From Euphorbia lathyris (lineage: Eukaryota > Streptophyta > Magnoliopsida > Malpighiales > Euphorbiaceae), in contig NC_088916.1 in NCBI RefSeq assembly GCF_963576675.1, positions 25,767,501 to 25,831,500 on the forward strand: a stretch of 64,000 nucleotides of DNA, given 5' to 3'. The notes beneath the pieces were generated by a model. The model worked only from the letters and a program-made list of their open reading frames with translations. It was not told the DNA's origin and searched no databases. The position numbers were made by a program, and so were the translations under genes. Within the stretch, counting starts at the first letter, position 1, and every line of letters begins with the position of its first letter. Positions 52,490 to 64,000 of the stretch are shown piece by piece.

Positions 52490-53594
52490 TTGGAGTTTAT
52501 TTATAAGACACACAAACTAACACCTGCAAACTTATTATTCTTAAATGTATTCTACCTAGGAATTGAAGCTATGATTTCTAACTTTTCTTTGCATGTACTT
52601 ATACTTTTCATTATTCAACTATACTTAGAATTTATCCTTTTCTTTAGTGAATCCACACATTATTCATGGCATCAGAAATTCTATTTATGTTTATTTATTG
52701 ACTTCTTCTCATTCTTTCACTTATATTATATACATGCTAAATTAGACAAATTATTTTTTATGTACCATATTAATTTTTTTCTTTTTACTAGCAATTTTTA
52801 TGAATTTAACTATATTACACAGATTGCAAAAAGTATCATGTGGCCCGTAATTGAAGGAATTTCTATAACGTATTAAAAGGTGGAAAACTAATTTAATAAA
52901 AAAAACCATTTTCATCAAGAGCAAACACATAGATTAAGTTAGGAAATATAACCACATTTGACCGATGAAGGAAAGTCGTTCCCTTTGTACGAGATTAAGA
53001 ACCATAGATTGTAGTTCCTTTACACCACACATGTAGAGATGTCTTACTAGAACACCTTCTGTGTTAGCACTCAAAACACGAGAACTCGAACAACGACGAA
53101 TGAAACCTGAGGGGTGAGGGGCAACTTAGCTAGGGTAGAATAATGAGAGTATTTTTTTCTTTTGCATCTAGATTAAGAAAATAATAATGCTTGGATTAAT
53201 TAGATAAATTCCCAAACTTCAACTATTTATATTATTATTTTATTATTCGTAAACCTAATTAGAATCAAAATAATAAGCCTATTATTATTAGATTTCTAAT
53301 TAATTATTTTTAATAAAATAGCATAACATCCAATATTATCTTCCTGACTAACAGTCCGGTTCAATTGCACCTTTAATGACCAACTCTTGTTTGGACCTTC
53401 ACCGTTGGATTTCATCCGACTATAATCCTATGGTCATAAAATTACTTAATTTAATATTAGCTAACATATATTCTTTTATTTTTTAATGTATAACTCATAA
53501 AAACCAGCGACCTCTTCTTGATAGGAGACTGACAAAAAAAGAAAGCGAACGTTTGAGAAGAAAAAAATTAGCTCCAACTCTGAAGAAACCTCTG
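52490..53594. other. Putative promoter and AT-rich flank of RALF-like gene
   Basis: AT-rich non-coding sequence upstream of the gene. A frame at 52490-52876 (plus) is hydrophobic AT-driven translation, not called. Sequence around 53090-53460 has LTR-like base composition, but no repeat partner is present. Confidence 0.4.
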
Positions 53595-53595
53595 G

Positions 53596-53921
53596 TAACC
53601 TATGAAAAGATAAGTTTCCCTTTATCAGTAGGATATGGACGTTCTTCTTCTTCGACTTGGTCTCTGAATTCATGCTTTTTCTGCTTTTGTATTTAAAAGC
53701 ATGTTAACCTATGAAAAAACAAGGTCTGCTTGATCAGTAGGATATAGATGATCTTCTTCTTCGACTTCGCTGGGATATTCACGGTTTTCTTCTTTTATAA
53801 TTAAACGTCTGTTAATCTATGAACAACTAAGTTTCGCTTGATCAATAGAATACAGAATAAATTGGTGAACTGCAACAGCATCAGCATCCAAGTACTTTCT
53901 GTTTGAATTATTTTGTTGTCT
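53596..53921. repeat. Three diverged repeats of about 109 bp
   Basis: Copies begin at about 53596, 53705 and 53813, each with TAAYCTATGAAMA, then TTGATCARTAGRATA; the first two then have CTTCTTCTTCGACTT. On the complement each contains an open acidic segment (VEEE) that might be a decayed repeated exon. Confidence 0.6.
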
Positions 53922-54525
53922 CTCGAAGAAGAAAGGAATTCAATTGCATAAAAAGTATAATTTCCCAGCTCTGTCCTTTATCTATCTATATATATATATA
54001 TATAATTAATAAGGCTGCAACTCTACTAAATTAATTCACTTACTCTAATTCCTTTGTGAATTGCACTATAGCTCTCAATCTTGACCAAAAAAAAAAAGGT
54101 AAAGAATAATTGAAAAAGGAAAATAATCTCCTTACTCATTGTGATAATAAACTTTATGTGAATGTAATTCACAACAATAGAATTAGGATTTTTTATTTAA
54201 TTTAAAAGACTATTTTTTCCTAATTTAGAGTCTTTCTTTTCATGGTGCAAATTAATGGATTCATTAGAATTTGAAAATTTGGTTTTGATACAAAGTGAAA
54301 TTTGAAAATTTAGTTTTGATACAAAGTGAAAAAAAATTGTTCTGGTATAATCCTTACTTCCATGATTATGAACAACACATAAAAAGACAAAAATTGTTCT
54401 TGAATACATCTTATTTATTCCCCCTTTTCGTCGTTGGAACCCTAGTTTTATTCTGCCTATACATCGGTACTTCATAATTGCTTTAACTTATTTTTTGGTT
54501 TTCCATTCAAGAATAGTGTTTATTT
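53922..54525. other. AT-rich spacer, nothing recognised
   Basis: Includes a TA run at 53990-54003 and a 28-bp tandem copy (TTTGAAAATTTGGTTTTGAT) at 54268-54325. No gene supported. Confidence 0.5.
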
Positions 54526-54666
54526 CTGTAATGTATGTAATTGTATATAGATATTAGTTTAGGGACCTATTAGCATATTAGTTCAGGGACCGATTAGCAT
54601 CTCTACCACTTTGTATATAAATACCTATCGTTCCAATAATACACTATTGAGTTTTCCTAAACTACA

Positions 54667-54679
54667 TGGTATCAGAGCC
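54667..54679 (+). promoter_or_regulatory. Copia remnant primer binding site
   Basis: TGGTATCAGAGCC right after LTR end ACTACA; preceded by a TATA-like TGTATATAAATA at 54612-54623 in the LTR. Confidence 0.9.
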
Positions 54680-55113
54680 TGCCCTAGCTAGTGTGCAGTG
54701 TTTTTTTTTTTGTTTTTGCCCTAGTGTGCAAACTGATTTAGGGTTCCACCTTCTTCTGATTTCCATTTTTCCGGTCATCACCTAGTCTTACCTCCCGGCC
54801 CAACCGTCTACCCATCATCAGATCGGCCTTTTCGCGGCGGTCCGGCGACATTCCGACCAACGAGAGCACCGCACGCGCCACCTTATTTTGGCGACCCTCC
54901 TCCACGCGCCGGCGCATGACGGTGCGTCCGGCCACCTCCGGCCGCCGATTCGACTCCAACCAACACCGTTGGCTTCGTCTCCCTCCGATCGGCCTCCCTG
55001 TCCAGTTTATTTTGTGTTCCGGCGACTTTTGTTTTCGCACCCTATGAAGGTTGGTCCCTGTTTGTGTTTCTTTTTTGCTGAAACTTGTTGGGTTGTGTTT
55101 CTTCTTTGCTAAA

Positions 55114-55788
55114 ATGGCTCAGGACAAGGATAAGAGAGTTGAATCTAGTAAAAATGTGGTTAGTAGCATTATGACAGTTTCTCCTAAGATTACTGATCAT
55201 AAATTGACGAAAACATGCTGTAGAGACAGCATCAACCCAAAAATGTTTAGGAACACGTGTTTGAAACAGAAGAGCTCTAGTATGGTTTGGAAAGTTTAGT
55301 CAAGCAATTGAGGTTTTTGGGATGAAGAAGTGTAAGTGTGATCACTCTGTCTTTTATAAACATTCTGCTTCAGGTATCATTCTCTTGGTCGTCTATATAG
55401 ACGATATTGTTCTTACAGGCAGTGACATGTCAGGAATCTCGTCTTTGAAATCATTTCTCCATGGTCAGTTTCATACCAAGGATCTAGGAGCGTTGAAGTA
55501 CTTCTTAGGAATTGACGTGTCAAGGAGTAAGAAAGGAATTTTCCTGTCTCAAAGAAAATATGTTCTTGATTTGTTGGCCGAAACTGGAAAATTTGGAGCT
55601 AAGCCATGCAGTGCACCTATGACACCGAATGTGCATCTCACATCAGAAGGAGAGCCCTTTGAAGACCCTGGAAGATATATGCGTTTGGTTGGAAAGTTAA
55701 ACTATCTTATAGTGACTAGACCGGATATTGCCTATTCTGCCAGTGTTGTTAGCCAGTTTATGTCATCTCCCACTGTTGATCACTGGAC
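55114..55788 (+). pseudogene. Copia gag start fused to RT fragment
   Basis: From ATG 55114 the N-terminus of gag is readable to about KITDHKL (55208). An unrelated stretch and then an RT frame follow: WFGKFSQAIE, YIDDIVLTGSD (active-site YIDD), LGALKYFLGIDV, YLIVTRPDIAYSAS. Deletion of the intervening 2-3 kb and a frame change around 55285 make it non-functional. The open RT stretch ends with a chimeric tail inside the inserted LTR. Confidence 0.8.
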
Positions 55789-57122
55789 TGTAGGTCCCTT
55801 ATAACGTATCAAGTTAGTTCCAAGGGGGGGATAGGAACTATTTAAAATTTAAGTACGTTAAGGCTGACTTCTTTTTCTTTGAAAAAGGATTACACATCGA
55901 GCTGAGTAAATAAGATACTAGCTTAGTCAACTGGTGACTAAGTCAGCTTCTTTCGTTGAGTCAGGAGATAGCACTTTGAGTCTATTCCTGAACTCAGATA
56001 CTCAATACACACAACTCAGCGTGACCTCTTTACTTGGTCAGTTTTGTTTAAGCAAGCAATATATATATATTAAGGAGTTTAAGGTTAGAAAGATGTTACT
56101 CAGCAGATTTATCCAGGTTCGGCCTCTAAGCCTACGTCCTATCCCCGGAACACGTTCCGAGCTTTCGAATTATCTACTGAGCTCTTTAACGGTAGAGCAT
56201 CAAACCTTTTACAACTTAGAAGCTGAGTATAACAAGAGTACCTTCCTCTATACCTCTACTCACTCCTAATCTCACGCTGAGTACTATAACCGAGTACTCA
56301 GCCTCTCCTTTCTAATATCTAGAAATGATAAAGATTTGTCCTAAACAACAATTGCTAAGACACTTTAGATGATTGAATAATCACTCTAGACTTTTACACG
56401 AAAGATATAGAATTTGGTGTAAGTATTTGCTTTGCTTTTTCTCACAGAACTTTGAGTAGAATTTTGGTCAACGTAATGGCTTCATAAAGTTTTGTGTAGA
56501 ATGAAGCATTGAAAGGCCCTATTTATAGAGACGTCTGAGGTATCGGTCATTTCGAATTTCGAAATAACCGTTGGAGGGAAACGGCTTCCTGTCGTTGTCA
56601 CTCAGCCTTGCTCAGAGCTCTCGGCCAATCAGATTTGAGTATCTTTTGTCCTCGATCAGCTTTTAGTCAGCTCGGCAGAATGTCTCTCCATTTATGGTAA
56701 GGTCAACTAGACAGCGTTCTGTGTCTTCTGAACTTTACCCAAAGTGGAAACACTTTGTCTGGAAGTTGTTCTTGCTCAGCTGCTGTCTTGTACTTTTTGT
56801 CGATTCAACTCAGCAGCTTCGTTACGAAGTTGTTCATCGAAGGTCTTCTCGATCCTTCTTCCGCTGAGCTGCGTTTTGTTCACAACGACAGCGTTTTGCA
56901 TACGCGGGCCGAGTTGTCTTGATCTGTTTGACTTGGGCTTTGACTTCCGTATTTGGGCTTTAAGCCTTTTAGTCTTTATGTCTTATAAACAATTTAACTC
57001 AACATTGAACAAACACATTAGTTAAATAAATCAAAGCATTTAAACTTAGTGTGTTTAGAATATATTTAATTTTACTTAAATAATTTTGTCAAATCAAAAT
57101 CATGTGGAAAGGTGTTTCAACA
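55789..57122 (-). repeat. Sirevirus 3' LTR, 1334 bp
   Basis: TGTAGGTCCC...TTTCAACA on the plus strand, so TG...CA in both directions, with purine tract beside it. Flanking TGGAC (55784-55788) is the probable target duplication; the partner is outside the window. Confidence 0.85.
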
Positions 57123-57666
57123 AACTCCCCCATTTTGATGTTGGCAAAAATATTCAGCGAGGAACTCAGTGTTGAGCTCCCCCATGATAGTTGACCTATT
57201 ATTACTTAGCAAACTCCCTCGTCAGGGTTGAGCTACTGACTTAGATTTACTCCAAACATTTTAAGGTTTAATCGAGTAAGTCTAAGGTCAGTTTTCAGAT
57301 ATAGGTCAGCTCATGGAACATATTCTATTTTACTCAGTATTAAGCAGAAGGTTTAACATTCAGAGAGCGCTGAGTAATCATTTTGTTCAATGGGTCTTAT
57401 GAGACAGTGTTTTATAAACATACAAGACAATGTCAAACATATTATCAGCATTGGATACAATCAACAAGTATTATAAGCATTAAACATAGTTGATGTATTT
57501 GAAGATACATAATAACATAATACTCAGCATCGTATGAAATAAATCAAGTTTGGATAAAAGATGCAAGTATTGTATTGAAGTAAAGTAGTCAGCATACATA
57601 GCAAAAGATGAGCATAAAAGAACATAGAGACTACAGACTAAGTAAAAAAACTAAGCTAGCCCATTT
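57123..57666 (-). promoter_or_regulatory. Polypurine tract and repeated PPT-like motifs
   Basis: The complement of 57123-57137 is CAAAATGGGGGAGTT, the polypurine tract adjoining the LTR. Further purine tracts (CATGGGGGAGCTC at about 57176-57188; GAGGGAGTTTGC at 57208-57219) follow, as in Sireviruses. No ORF. Confidence 0.75.
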
Positions 57667-60506
57667 CTACTTCTTTTTCTTTTGCTTAGACTGACTGCTT
57701 CTAGGAGCCTCCTGCTGAGTTCTAGCTTGTTCTTTCTCCTCTATTTTGTCAGCATCGGGAGGAGCAGGAATTCTGAAGGAGTCGGTTAAGACTGCGGCGG
57801 TCAGTACGGCGGACAACTCCTTAAGTTTGTCGGCACTTTCATTAATGCCGTCAAAGACAATAACGCCTTCATTCAAGACCTCTTTTGGTATGCTGAGTTC
57901 AGCGGCGCTGAGCAGGCTCAGTATGTAAGCTTGAGACTTACCTACCCAAGTAATTGAATCTGTCAGTGCAGTAAAAACTTGATGAAAGGTCTTCAGCAGT
58001 GCTGAGTCATAATATTGATGCTGGATATTGTTATGACGCACATGGGTGAAGATCCTTTGGGAGTTCACCAATATCTCATTTTGGTTCATTTGGTCAGTGT
58101 CCATCTCTTGCTTATTCAAGTTCAGCAGACGAACTGCTTCGCTAATTTGCTCCACCGAGCATTGAGAGTAGGAAGCCAGCTGATGGTTGGTCTTGGTTTG
58201 CTCAGTGTGAAGCTGGGCAAAGAGCATCTTAACTTCATCAGAAGTTGCATACTGAGTATTCGCAGCTGACAAGGTCTGAAATTGTCCCTGAAGGGAGTTG
58301 AGATGTTGAACCATTGTCAGCAGAAGCTCAGTTAGTTTCACAATGGAATCCTGCTTAGGTTGTTGAGCTTGAACAGAAGTCAGTATACTTAACAAGTCCT
58401 TCATACCTCGACCTCATTGAGAAGTTGAGTTACTTGGGAAAGCTGTGTTGGCTCAACTGTTGAAGACCCAGCAACAGGTTCACCCGTTTGATGAAGGTCG
58501 TGGATTAATGTTTGCACCGAGTTGATGATTCTTTTACCAGACTCGGTGGCATGCAAGTAGCTGAGAGATCCTTCATCATGTTGCCTAGTTTCCTCAGTAT
58601 GACCAGTTGGTGGAGGAGTCAGAGTGATGACATGGTCAGTGACTGGAAGAGGGTTTTCGAGCTGCATTTGGTTTTCTGGAAGAGATGATTGATCGGAAGT
58701 AGTGATGGTCGGTGAAGTAGTAATCCTAATGCTGTCAGTGCTGACAGGGGCAGGAATGTTCTGAGTCAGCATAGTGCTTGGAGCAGCAGTATTGACGAGA
58801 ACTTGCTCGATTTGGCTTGTGGAATTGGCGGAAGCATTTAAGTCGGCTTGTTCCTTTTGTGAAGAAACAGAGGCTTGCTTTTCAAGAGAAGCTTGTTGAG
58901 AAGAAGGGGTTTGCTTACTGAAAAACTTCAGCTTAAGAGAAGAAGGATCTTTAGTCGGCTTTTGAACAGGAAGGTCAATGACAGCTTTCTGATTTGCCTT
59001 TACTAATCTTCTTCTGCGAGGAGGAGGAGTGTCAGCTTGTATAGACTCTCATGAGTGAGAAGGAGAAGTTTCTTCTTGATTAGCATTAAGCTGGTCAGCT
59101 TGTTCTTGTTCTTTATCTGCAGCCAACTCAGTACTAGTTGGCTCAGCAGCTTCCTCTTCACTAGCTGTTTCCTCAGCGTCATCCTGACCACTTTCTTCTT
59201 CTTCTGGTTCCTCATCATCCTGATCTTCGTTATCTAATTATTCTTCCACCTGAGTGATGAAGTGATCATCCAGTTCTACATCATCTTCTTGATGCTCAGT
59301 TTCAGTTCCTTGACACTGTGTGAAGTGAGAATCACCAGGAACAATGATGTCATTGGGGATAGCATCAATAGGGGTCAGCTCTGAAGACTTCTTCTTCTTC
59401 AGAGGTTGCTCATCTTCCACTCTTTCCTCTGTATCAGGCTCATCTTGCCTGCTTCTCTTCTCAGCTGACTTAGGTCTCTCCTGACCTTTTTGAGCAGCTG
59501 ACTTTAGCTTCTTGGCCTGAGACTCAGCCTTCTTTGAAGGAGTCCCAACAGTTTTCCTTTTTCGGGCAGCTGGAGCCTTTGTCCTTTTCCCCTTCTTTGA
59601 GACAGTTGTCTCCTCATCAGCCTCATCAGCATTTTTGCCTTTCTTAATCGGTTGGTCATACTTCAAGGCACGCAGCGCAGCAGCTGTGATCTCAGAGCCT
59701 TGAGCTTCAGTTTCCTCGAATAGATCAATCTGATGGTCTTTGAGGATTCTGGTTATGAGTGAGCCCAGCCTAAGAGTTCCAGTGCTCCTTTGGAAGCCAG
59801 CAATTAAGAAAACTGGCATATTGATGGGCTTGTAGGTCAGCATATGCCATATGAAGCATTGCTCGAAATTTGTCGCTGAGTTGGTGCAATTAATCTTGGG
59901 GTAGATGTAATTGGTCAGCAGATAGTGTGCCATCTTTTGGTGCTGGCCCATTGATGAACTTGAGATTTCTCCAGAATGGCCAGGGGGTTTAGAGAAGGTG
60001 GCTACATACCCAGTTCCTTCATGATCACCAGTTCTCCCCATTTTGGTTCCCTCATTCTTCAGTTTTAGCAAGTTGGCAAGGTAGGTAGGGTTGATAAAGA
60101 TTGTTTTCTCCTTTACCACGGTTACTAGGTAGTCCTGGTTATCGTTAGCAACCCGCAGATTATGGTAGAATTCCCTTACAAGGTCAGGGTAAGTGGGATC
60201 TCTAATGGAGAATAGCTCGGTCCAGCCATTCTTCGATATCCATTCACAGAATGGTTGCTCGGTTGTTATAAAAGCCTCAGAGAACCATCTTGAGAAGTCT
60301 ATCTTGCATTCTCTTACATCTGCGAAAACCTTAGTGTAGGTTCTGACTTTGGTCGGTTTTCCCTTAGAGGAGGTGGCTTGGCCGGTTTTGCCTTTGCTCG
60401 GTGTAGTGGCCTTAGTCGTTTCAGGCGAAGTAGTTTGCCTGGATGGTTCATCAGAACTAGTCTTAGGGTGATCGACACCGGAGATGTTCACGGAAACCTT
60501 AGTCAT
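57667..60506 (-). pseudogene. Sirevirus env-position ORF, 'putative plant transposon protein'
   Basis: Starts at ATG 60506. Residues about 50-290 form a globular domain (KIDFSRWFSEAFI, PDLVREFYHNLRVAND, IFINPTYLANLLKL, QCFIWHMLTYKPINM) like the 'putative plant transposon protein' family. A Lys/Arg-rich block (RKRKTVGTPSKKAESQAKK), acidic Glu-rich tracts and a coiled-coil-like C-terminus (RLLNLNKQEMDTDQMNQNE) follow. In-frame TAA at 59238-59240, TGA near 59047 and a one-base frame change near 58404 break it; otherwise the reading is continuous over about 945 codons. Located where env-like ORFs occur in Sireviruses. I see no convincing transmembrane segment. Function unknown. Confidence 0.8.
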
Positions 60507-60992
60507 AGTTTCAGAGAGAGATTAGGAAGTTTTGAGAGTTTTTTAGAGAGAGAATGCTTATGCCAGAGAATTCGGTACGTGTGAAGAGATAACAATGGGG
60601 ATTTGCCCATTATTTATAGAGGTGAAAAGTGGATCTTATCAAATCCATGTGTCAGTTTTGCCTTGGGATTGTCAACCGACAATGATCCTGGCTTTTATGA
60701 CACATTCGGCGCATACGTCATCCTAAGTGGCTATTCGCATGCTCTAGCATTAAATGCAACGGATCTTATACTCAGCATTTAGAATACTAAGCGTTTTATA
60801 TTCTGAGTGGTCAGTTTTATACAGACGGATGATTTCTCAGTTTGAGATAACTACTCGGTGCCAATATTTGCTCAGTATGTGATATTCATTCATTTAGCAT
60901 TAAATACTCAGCATACATCTATTCACTCAGCAAATAATAGATCATTCAGCATGTTAATTCACTCAGCATGAATCTATATTAAGAGCTGGAAT
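60507..60992 (-). other. Sirevirus spacer between pol and extra ORF
   Basis: Non-coding. Rich in CTCAGCAT/ATACTCAGC words (60775-60975) reading as an irregular short repeat. It could hold a promoter or splice acceptor for the extra ORF; nothing in the sequence proves this. Confidence 0.5.
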
Positions 60993-63900
60993 TTACTGAA
61001 GAGGATTAAACATACCAATGGCTTCTCTCAGTATGCTGAACTGTTCACGAGCCAGTGGTTTTGTGAAGATATCCGCAAGCTGCTCATCCGTTGGGACGTA
61101 GGTCAGCTTTATCTCACCCTTGAGTACATGGTCTCTAATGAAGTGATGTCTTATGCTGACATGCTTCATCCTGCTATGTTGAATTGGGTTCTTGGATAGA
61201 TCAATTGCACTTTTGTTGTCACATTTGACCTCAATTGTCTTTGTTTGAACACCATAGTCTTCAAGCTGTTGCTTAATCCATAGGACTTGAGCAACACAGT
61301 GTCCAGCATCAATGTACTCAGCTTCAGTTGTAGACAAGGCTACTGACGCCTGCTTCTTGCTGAACCAGGATACAAGACAGCTTCCTAAGAAATGACATCC
61401 TTCAGAGGTGCTTTTCCGTTCTAGCTTGTCTCGTCCATAGTTAGCGTCAGTGTATCCAACGAGTGTAAAACCATGAGTGTTGGGATACCATAAACCCGCG
61501 TTCACTGAGCTTTGCAAATATCTAAGGATTCTTTTTACAGCTATGTAATGAGATTCATTAGGGTTAGATTGATATCTAGCACAGTAGCATACTGAGAACT
61601 GAATGTCCGGTCTACTTGCTGTTAAGTAAAGTAGAGAGCCTATCATACCTCGATACAATTTGCTGTCTACTGACTTACCATTCTCGTCAGCATAAAGGAC
61701 AGTGTCAGTGCCCATAGGAGTGGATATTGGCTTGCAATTTTCAAGATCATATTTCTTCAATATCTCCTTGGCATATTTAGCTTGACTGATGAAGATGCCA
61801 TTTTTCCCTTGTTTGATTTGAAGTCCAAGGAAGAAGTTAAGTTCTCCCATCATAGACATTTCAAACTCAGTCTGCATTTGCTTGCTAAATTCCTTGCACA
61901 CTGACTCATTAGTAGCACCGAAAATAATATCATCAACATATATTTGAGCCAGCAGGGTATCTTTACCCTTTCTCTTAATGAATAAGGTTGTATCAGCTTT
62001 GCCCCTGACATAGTTTCTAGTCAGCAGGAAACTGGTCAGCCTCTCATACCAAGCACGTGGTGCTTGCTTGAGGCCGTACAAAGCCTTTTTGAGTTTATAA
62101 ACGTGGTTTGGGAATTTAGGATCCTCAAACCCGGGAGGTTGATTAACATAAACTTCCTCGTTTATAACTCCATTAAGGAATGCACTCTTAACATCCATTT
62201 GAAACAGTTTAAAGTTCATATAGCTTGCATAAGCGCATAAAATTCTAATAGCCTCTAGCCTTGCCACTGGGGCAAAGGTCTCACCGTAGTCAATACCTTC
62301 TTGCTGACTGTAGCCCTGAGCTACAAGCCTTGCTTTGTTCCTGACTACATTTCCTTGCTCATCCAGCTTGTTGCGGAAGACCCATCTTGTTCCAATGGTC
62401 TTCTGACTCCTTGGATGTGGCACTAACTCCCATACATCGTTTCTTCTGAATTGGTCAAGTTCCTCTTGCATTGCGCTCATCCAGAATTCATCTTCCTCAG
62501 CATCAGCGAAGTTCTTAAGTTCCTGAACTGAGACGAAGGCTACGTTGCTGAGGTATCTCCTGAGTTGGTTTCTTATCATCAGGGTATTCTCAGCGGCATC
62601 AAGAATAGCACTCTCTGAGTGTCCTCTTGGTATCCTTATCTCCTTTGGTAGATTGATGTCTTATGCTGTCTGTGTTTCAACAATCTCTGTAGGTGTAGAC
62701 TGGTCAGTGAAAACAATTTGAGGTTCACTTTTACCTTTGGTCAGCCCTTGAGGGAATGACTCAGCGGTTGTATCTTGATCAGCGGGTACTGAGTGTGGAT
62801 CATCCTTGGTCAGCGGCAGATATCTTCCTGCAGGGTTAGTTTCGTCGAACTTAACATGTACTGACTCTTATAAAACTTGAGTTCGTTTATTGAAAACTCT
62901 GTATGCTTTGCTGTTTGTTGAGTAGCCTAAAAAGATAGCTTCATCAGCTTTTGAGTCAAACTTAGCTAGGCTATCTTTGGTATTTAAAATAAAACATTTA
63001 CAGCCAAAGGCACGAAAGTATCCTATGTTGGGCTTTCGTCCTTTCCAAAGCTCGTATGGGGTTTTCTTTAGTATAGGTCTAACAAGAGCCCTATTAAGAA
63101 TATAGCACTCTGTGTTAACAACTTCTCCCCAAAAGTACTTTGGAAGCCTATGCTCACTCAGCATTGTCCTGGCTATTTCAACCAAGGGTCTGTTCTTCCT
63201 TTCAACAACCCCATTTTGTTGAGGCGTCCTAGGAGCAGAAAAATTATGGTCAATGCCGCTGGCTTCACAGAATTCAACAAACTATTGGTTTTTGAATTCT
63301 CCACCATTATCACTTCGGATGTGAGCCAATTTTAGGTCTTTATCATTTTCAAGTTTTCTAACCAAATTTGAAAATGTCTCAAAGGTCTCATCCTTGCTAC
63401 TCAGCAAGATGACCCAAGTGTACCGAGAAAAGTCATCTACAATGACCAAGGAAAATCTTCTTCCACCCAGACTCAGCAGCTGGACTGGACCGAAGAGATC
63501 CAAGTGTAGTAACTCTAACGGACGCTTAGTTGAGACAATGTTTTTACTATGAAAAGATTGTTTGGTTTGTTTTCCAGCTTGGCAAGCGTGGCATAGTTGA
63601 TCTTTTTCAAATTTAAGTTCTGGCAATCCCTCAACCAATTGCTTTCTTGCTAATTTGGCCAGGAGGTCCATGCTTACATGACCAAGTCTCCTGTGCCATA
63701 GCCAGGAATTTTCTTCCTTTAAAACTAAGCATACAGTTTTTGAAAACTTTTTCTCTAAGTTCAGCATGAAGACATTATCAATGCGAGGGGCAGTCAAAAT
63801 TAACTCATTAGTTTTACCCTCGAATATTTTACATCCAGTGTCATCAAATATAACTTTTCTCCCATTGTCACATAGCTGAGCTACGCTGAGTAAGTTATAT

Positions 63901-64000
63901 TTGAGTCCGCTGACTAGGGAGACTGGCTCAATAGTAGGATTACCTCCAACGGTTCCTGACCCTACTATCTTACCCTTTTTGTTGTCTCCAAAACTTATGC
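60993..64000 (-). pseudogene. pol: Sirevirus pol, partial: integrase, RT, RNase H
   Basis: Open at the right edge. From 64000: GDNKKGKIVGSG, then gag-pre-integrase HRRLGHVSMDLLAKLAR...CHACQAGKQ, integrase core (DLFGPVQ, VIVDDFSRYTWV, RSDNGGEF), then NILNRALVRP-type segment. Stops: TAG near 63282, TAA near 62868 and TAA near 62658. The last block (62579-60993, 528 codons) is intact: RT with [19 protein letters not shown] and RPDIQFSV, and RNase H with [19 protein letters not shown] and ADIFTKPL. The lesions inactivate the polyprotein as read. Confidence 0.9.

Larger units (their letters stand above)
54526..55788 (+). mobile_element. Deleted Ty1/copia remnant, plus strand
   Basis: An LTR end (to 54666), a TGGTATCAGAGCC primer site (54667-54679), a GC-rich leader, a gag start (ATG 55114) and then directly a reverse transcriptase segment. 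The rest of gag, protease, integrase and the RT front are deleted. The RT is cut at 55788 by the Sirevirus LTR. Confidence 0.8.
55789..64000 (-). mobile_element. Sirevirus-type Ty1/copia element, runs off right edge
   Basis: Minus-strand order, from the right edge: gag-pre-integrase, integrase, RT/RNase H, an extra ORF, PPT repeats, 3' LTR. An extra ORF after pol and multiple purine tracts (GGGGGAG) before the 3' LTR are traits of the Sirevirus (Maximus/SIRE) lineage. Inserted in the RT of the copia remnant. Gag and the 5' LTR lie outside the window. Confidence 0.85.

Noticed and set aside
54738..55040. 100-codon Arg-rich ORF on the minus strand
   Set aside because: Falls in the GC-rich copia leader; composition artefact without homology.
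55934..57025. Plus-strand ORFs inside the Sirevirus LTR
   Set aside because: LTR sequence with no domain; non-coding in this family.

Overview
This is a plant nuclear window, most likely from a eudicot. It is AT-rich, has GT...AG introns, and is almost entirely transposable elements nested in one another. Only one convincing host gene is visible: a small secreted RALF-like peptide gene at 52265-52489 (minus strand).

Layout: (1) The scaffold is an old CACTA (En/Spm) transposon on the minus strand. Its parts lie at about 979-3993, 25552-29802 and 50359-51930. They carry a Tnp2 gene (Transposase-associated domain, Transposase_21 core, DUF4218, DUF4216) and a second, TNPA-like 'plant transposase' gene. 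(2) An intron of the second CACTA gene, at a TA microsatellite, is split by two elements lying side by side. At 3994-13453 is a long-inverted-repeat, MULE-like element that carries a captured retrotransposon ORF fragment, a 1.9-kb 16-bp minisatellite and several MITEs. At 13480-25551 is a 12-kb Mutator-like element with a FAR1-like MULE transposase, a small coiled-coil ORF and a 16-exon gene encoding two Ulp1-type protease domains. (3) The Tnp2 gene is interrupted by a Ty1/copia retrotransposon on the minus strand (29803-50358, 5-bp target duplication GCTAC). (4) The 3' LTR of that copia element is interrupted by a Ty3/gypsy Tat-lineage element (31128-41093, target duplication CCTTG). It has gag, protease, an intact 1057-codon pol with two RNase H regions, and a spliced antisense ORF. 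(5) The copia leader holds an unclassified repeat, a related gypsy LTR fragment, two near-perfect hairpins and an Emigrant-like MITE. (6) Right of the CACTA end are the RALF-like gene and a 109-bp triple repeat. Then come a deleted plus-strand copia remnant (54526-55788) and, inserted in its RT, a Sirevirus-type copia on the minus strand. The Sirevirus runs from its 3' LTR (55789-57122) through an env-position ORF and pol, off the right edge.

The order of events can be read from the junctions: CACTA first, then copia, then gypsy on the right; CACTA, then the TA-repeat insertions on the left. The gypsy LTRs differ at about 5 sites in 460 bp, whereas the copia LTRs are visibly more diverged, which fits that order. 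Nearly every element ORF carries nonsense or frameshift lesions. The exceptions I could see are gypsy pol, the Sirevirus RT/RNase H block and the small MULE ORF.

The most unusual content is the MULE with tandem Ulp1 domains, an accessory coiled-coil ORF and TTGTTC words dispersed through its introns, together with the capture of a Sirevirus env-position ORF by an unrelated DNA element in the same window.
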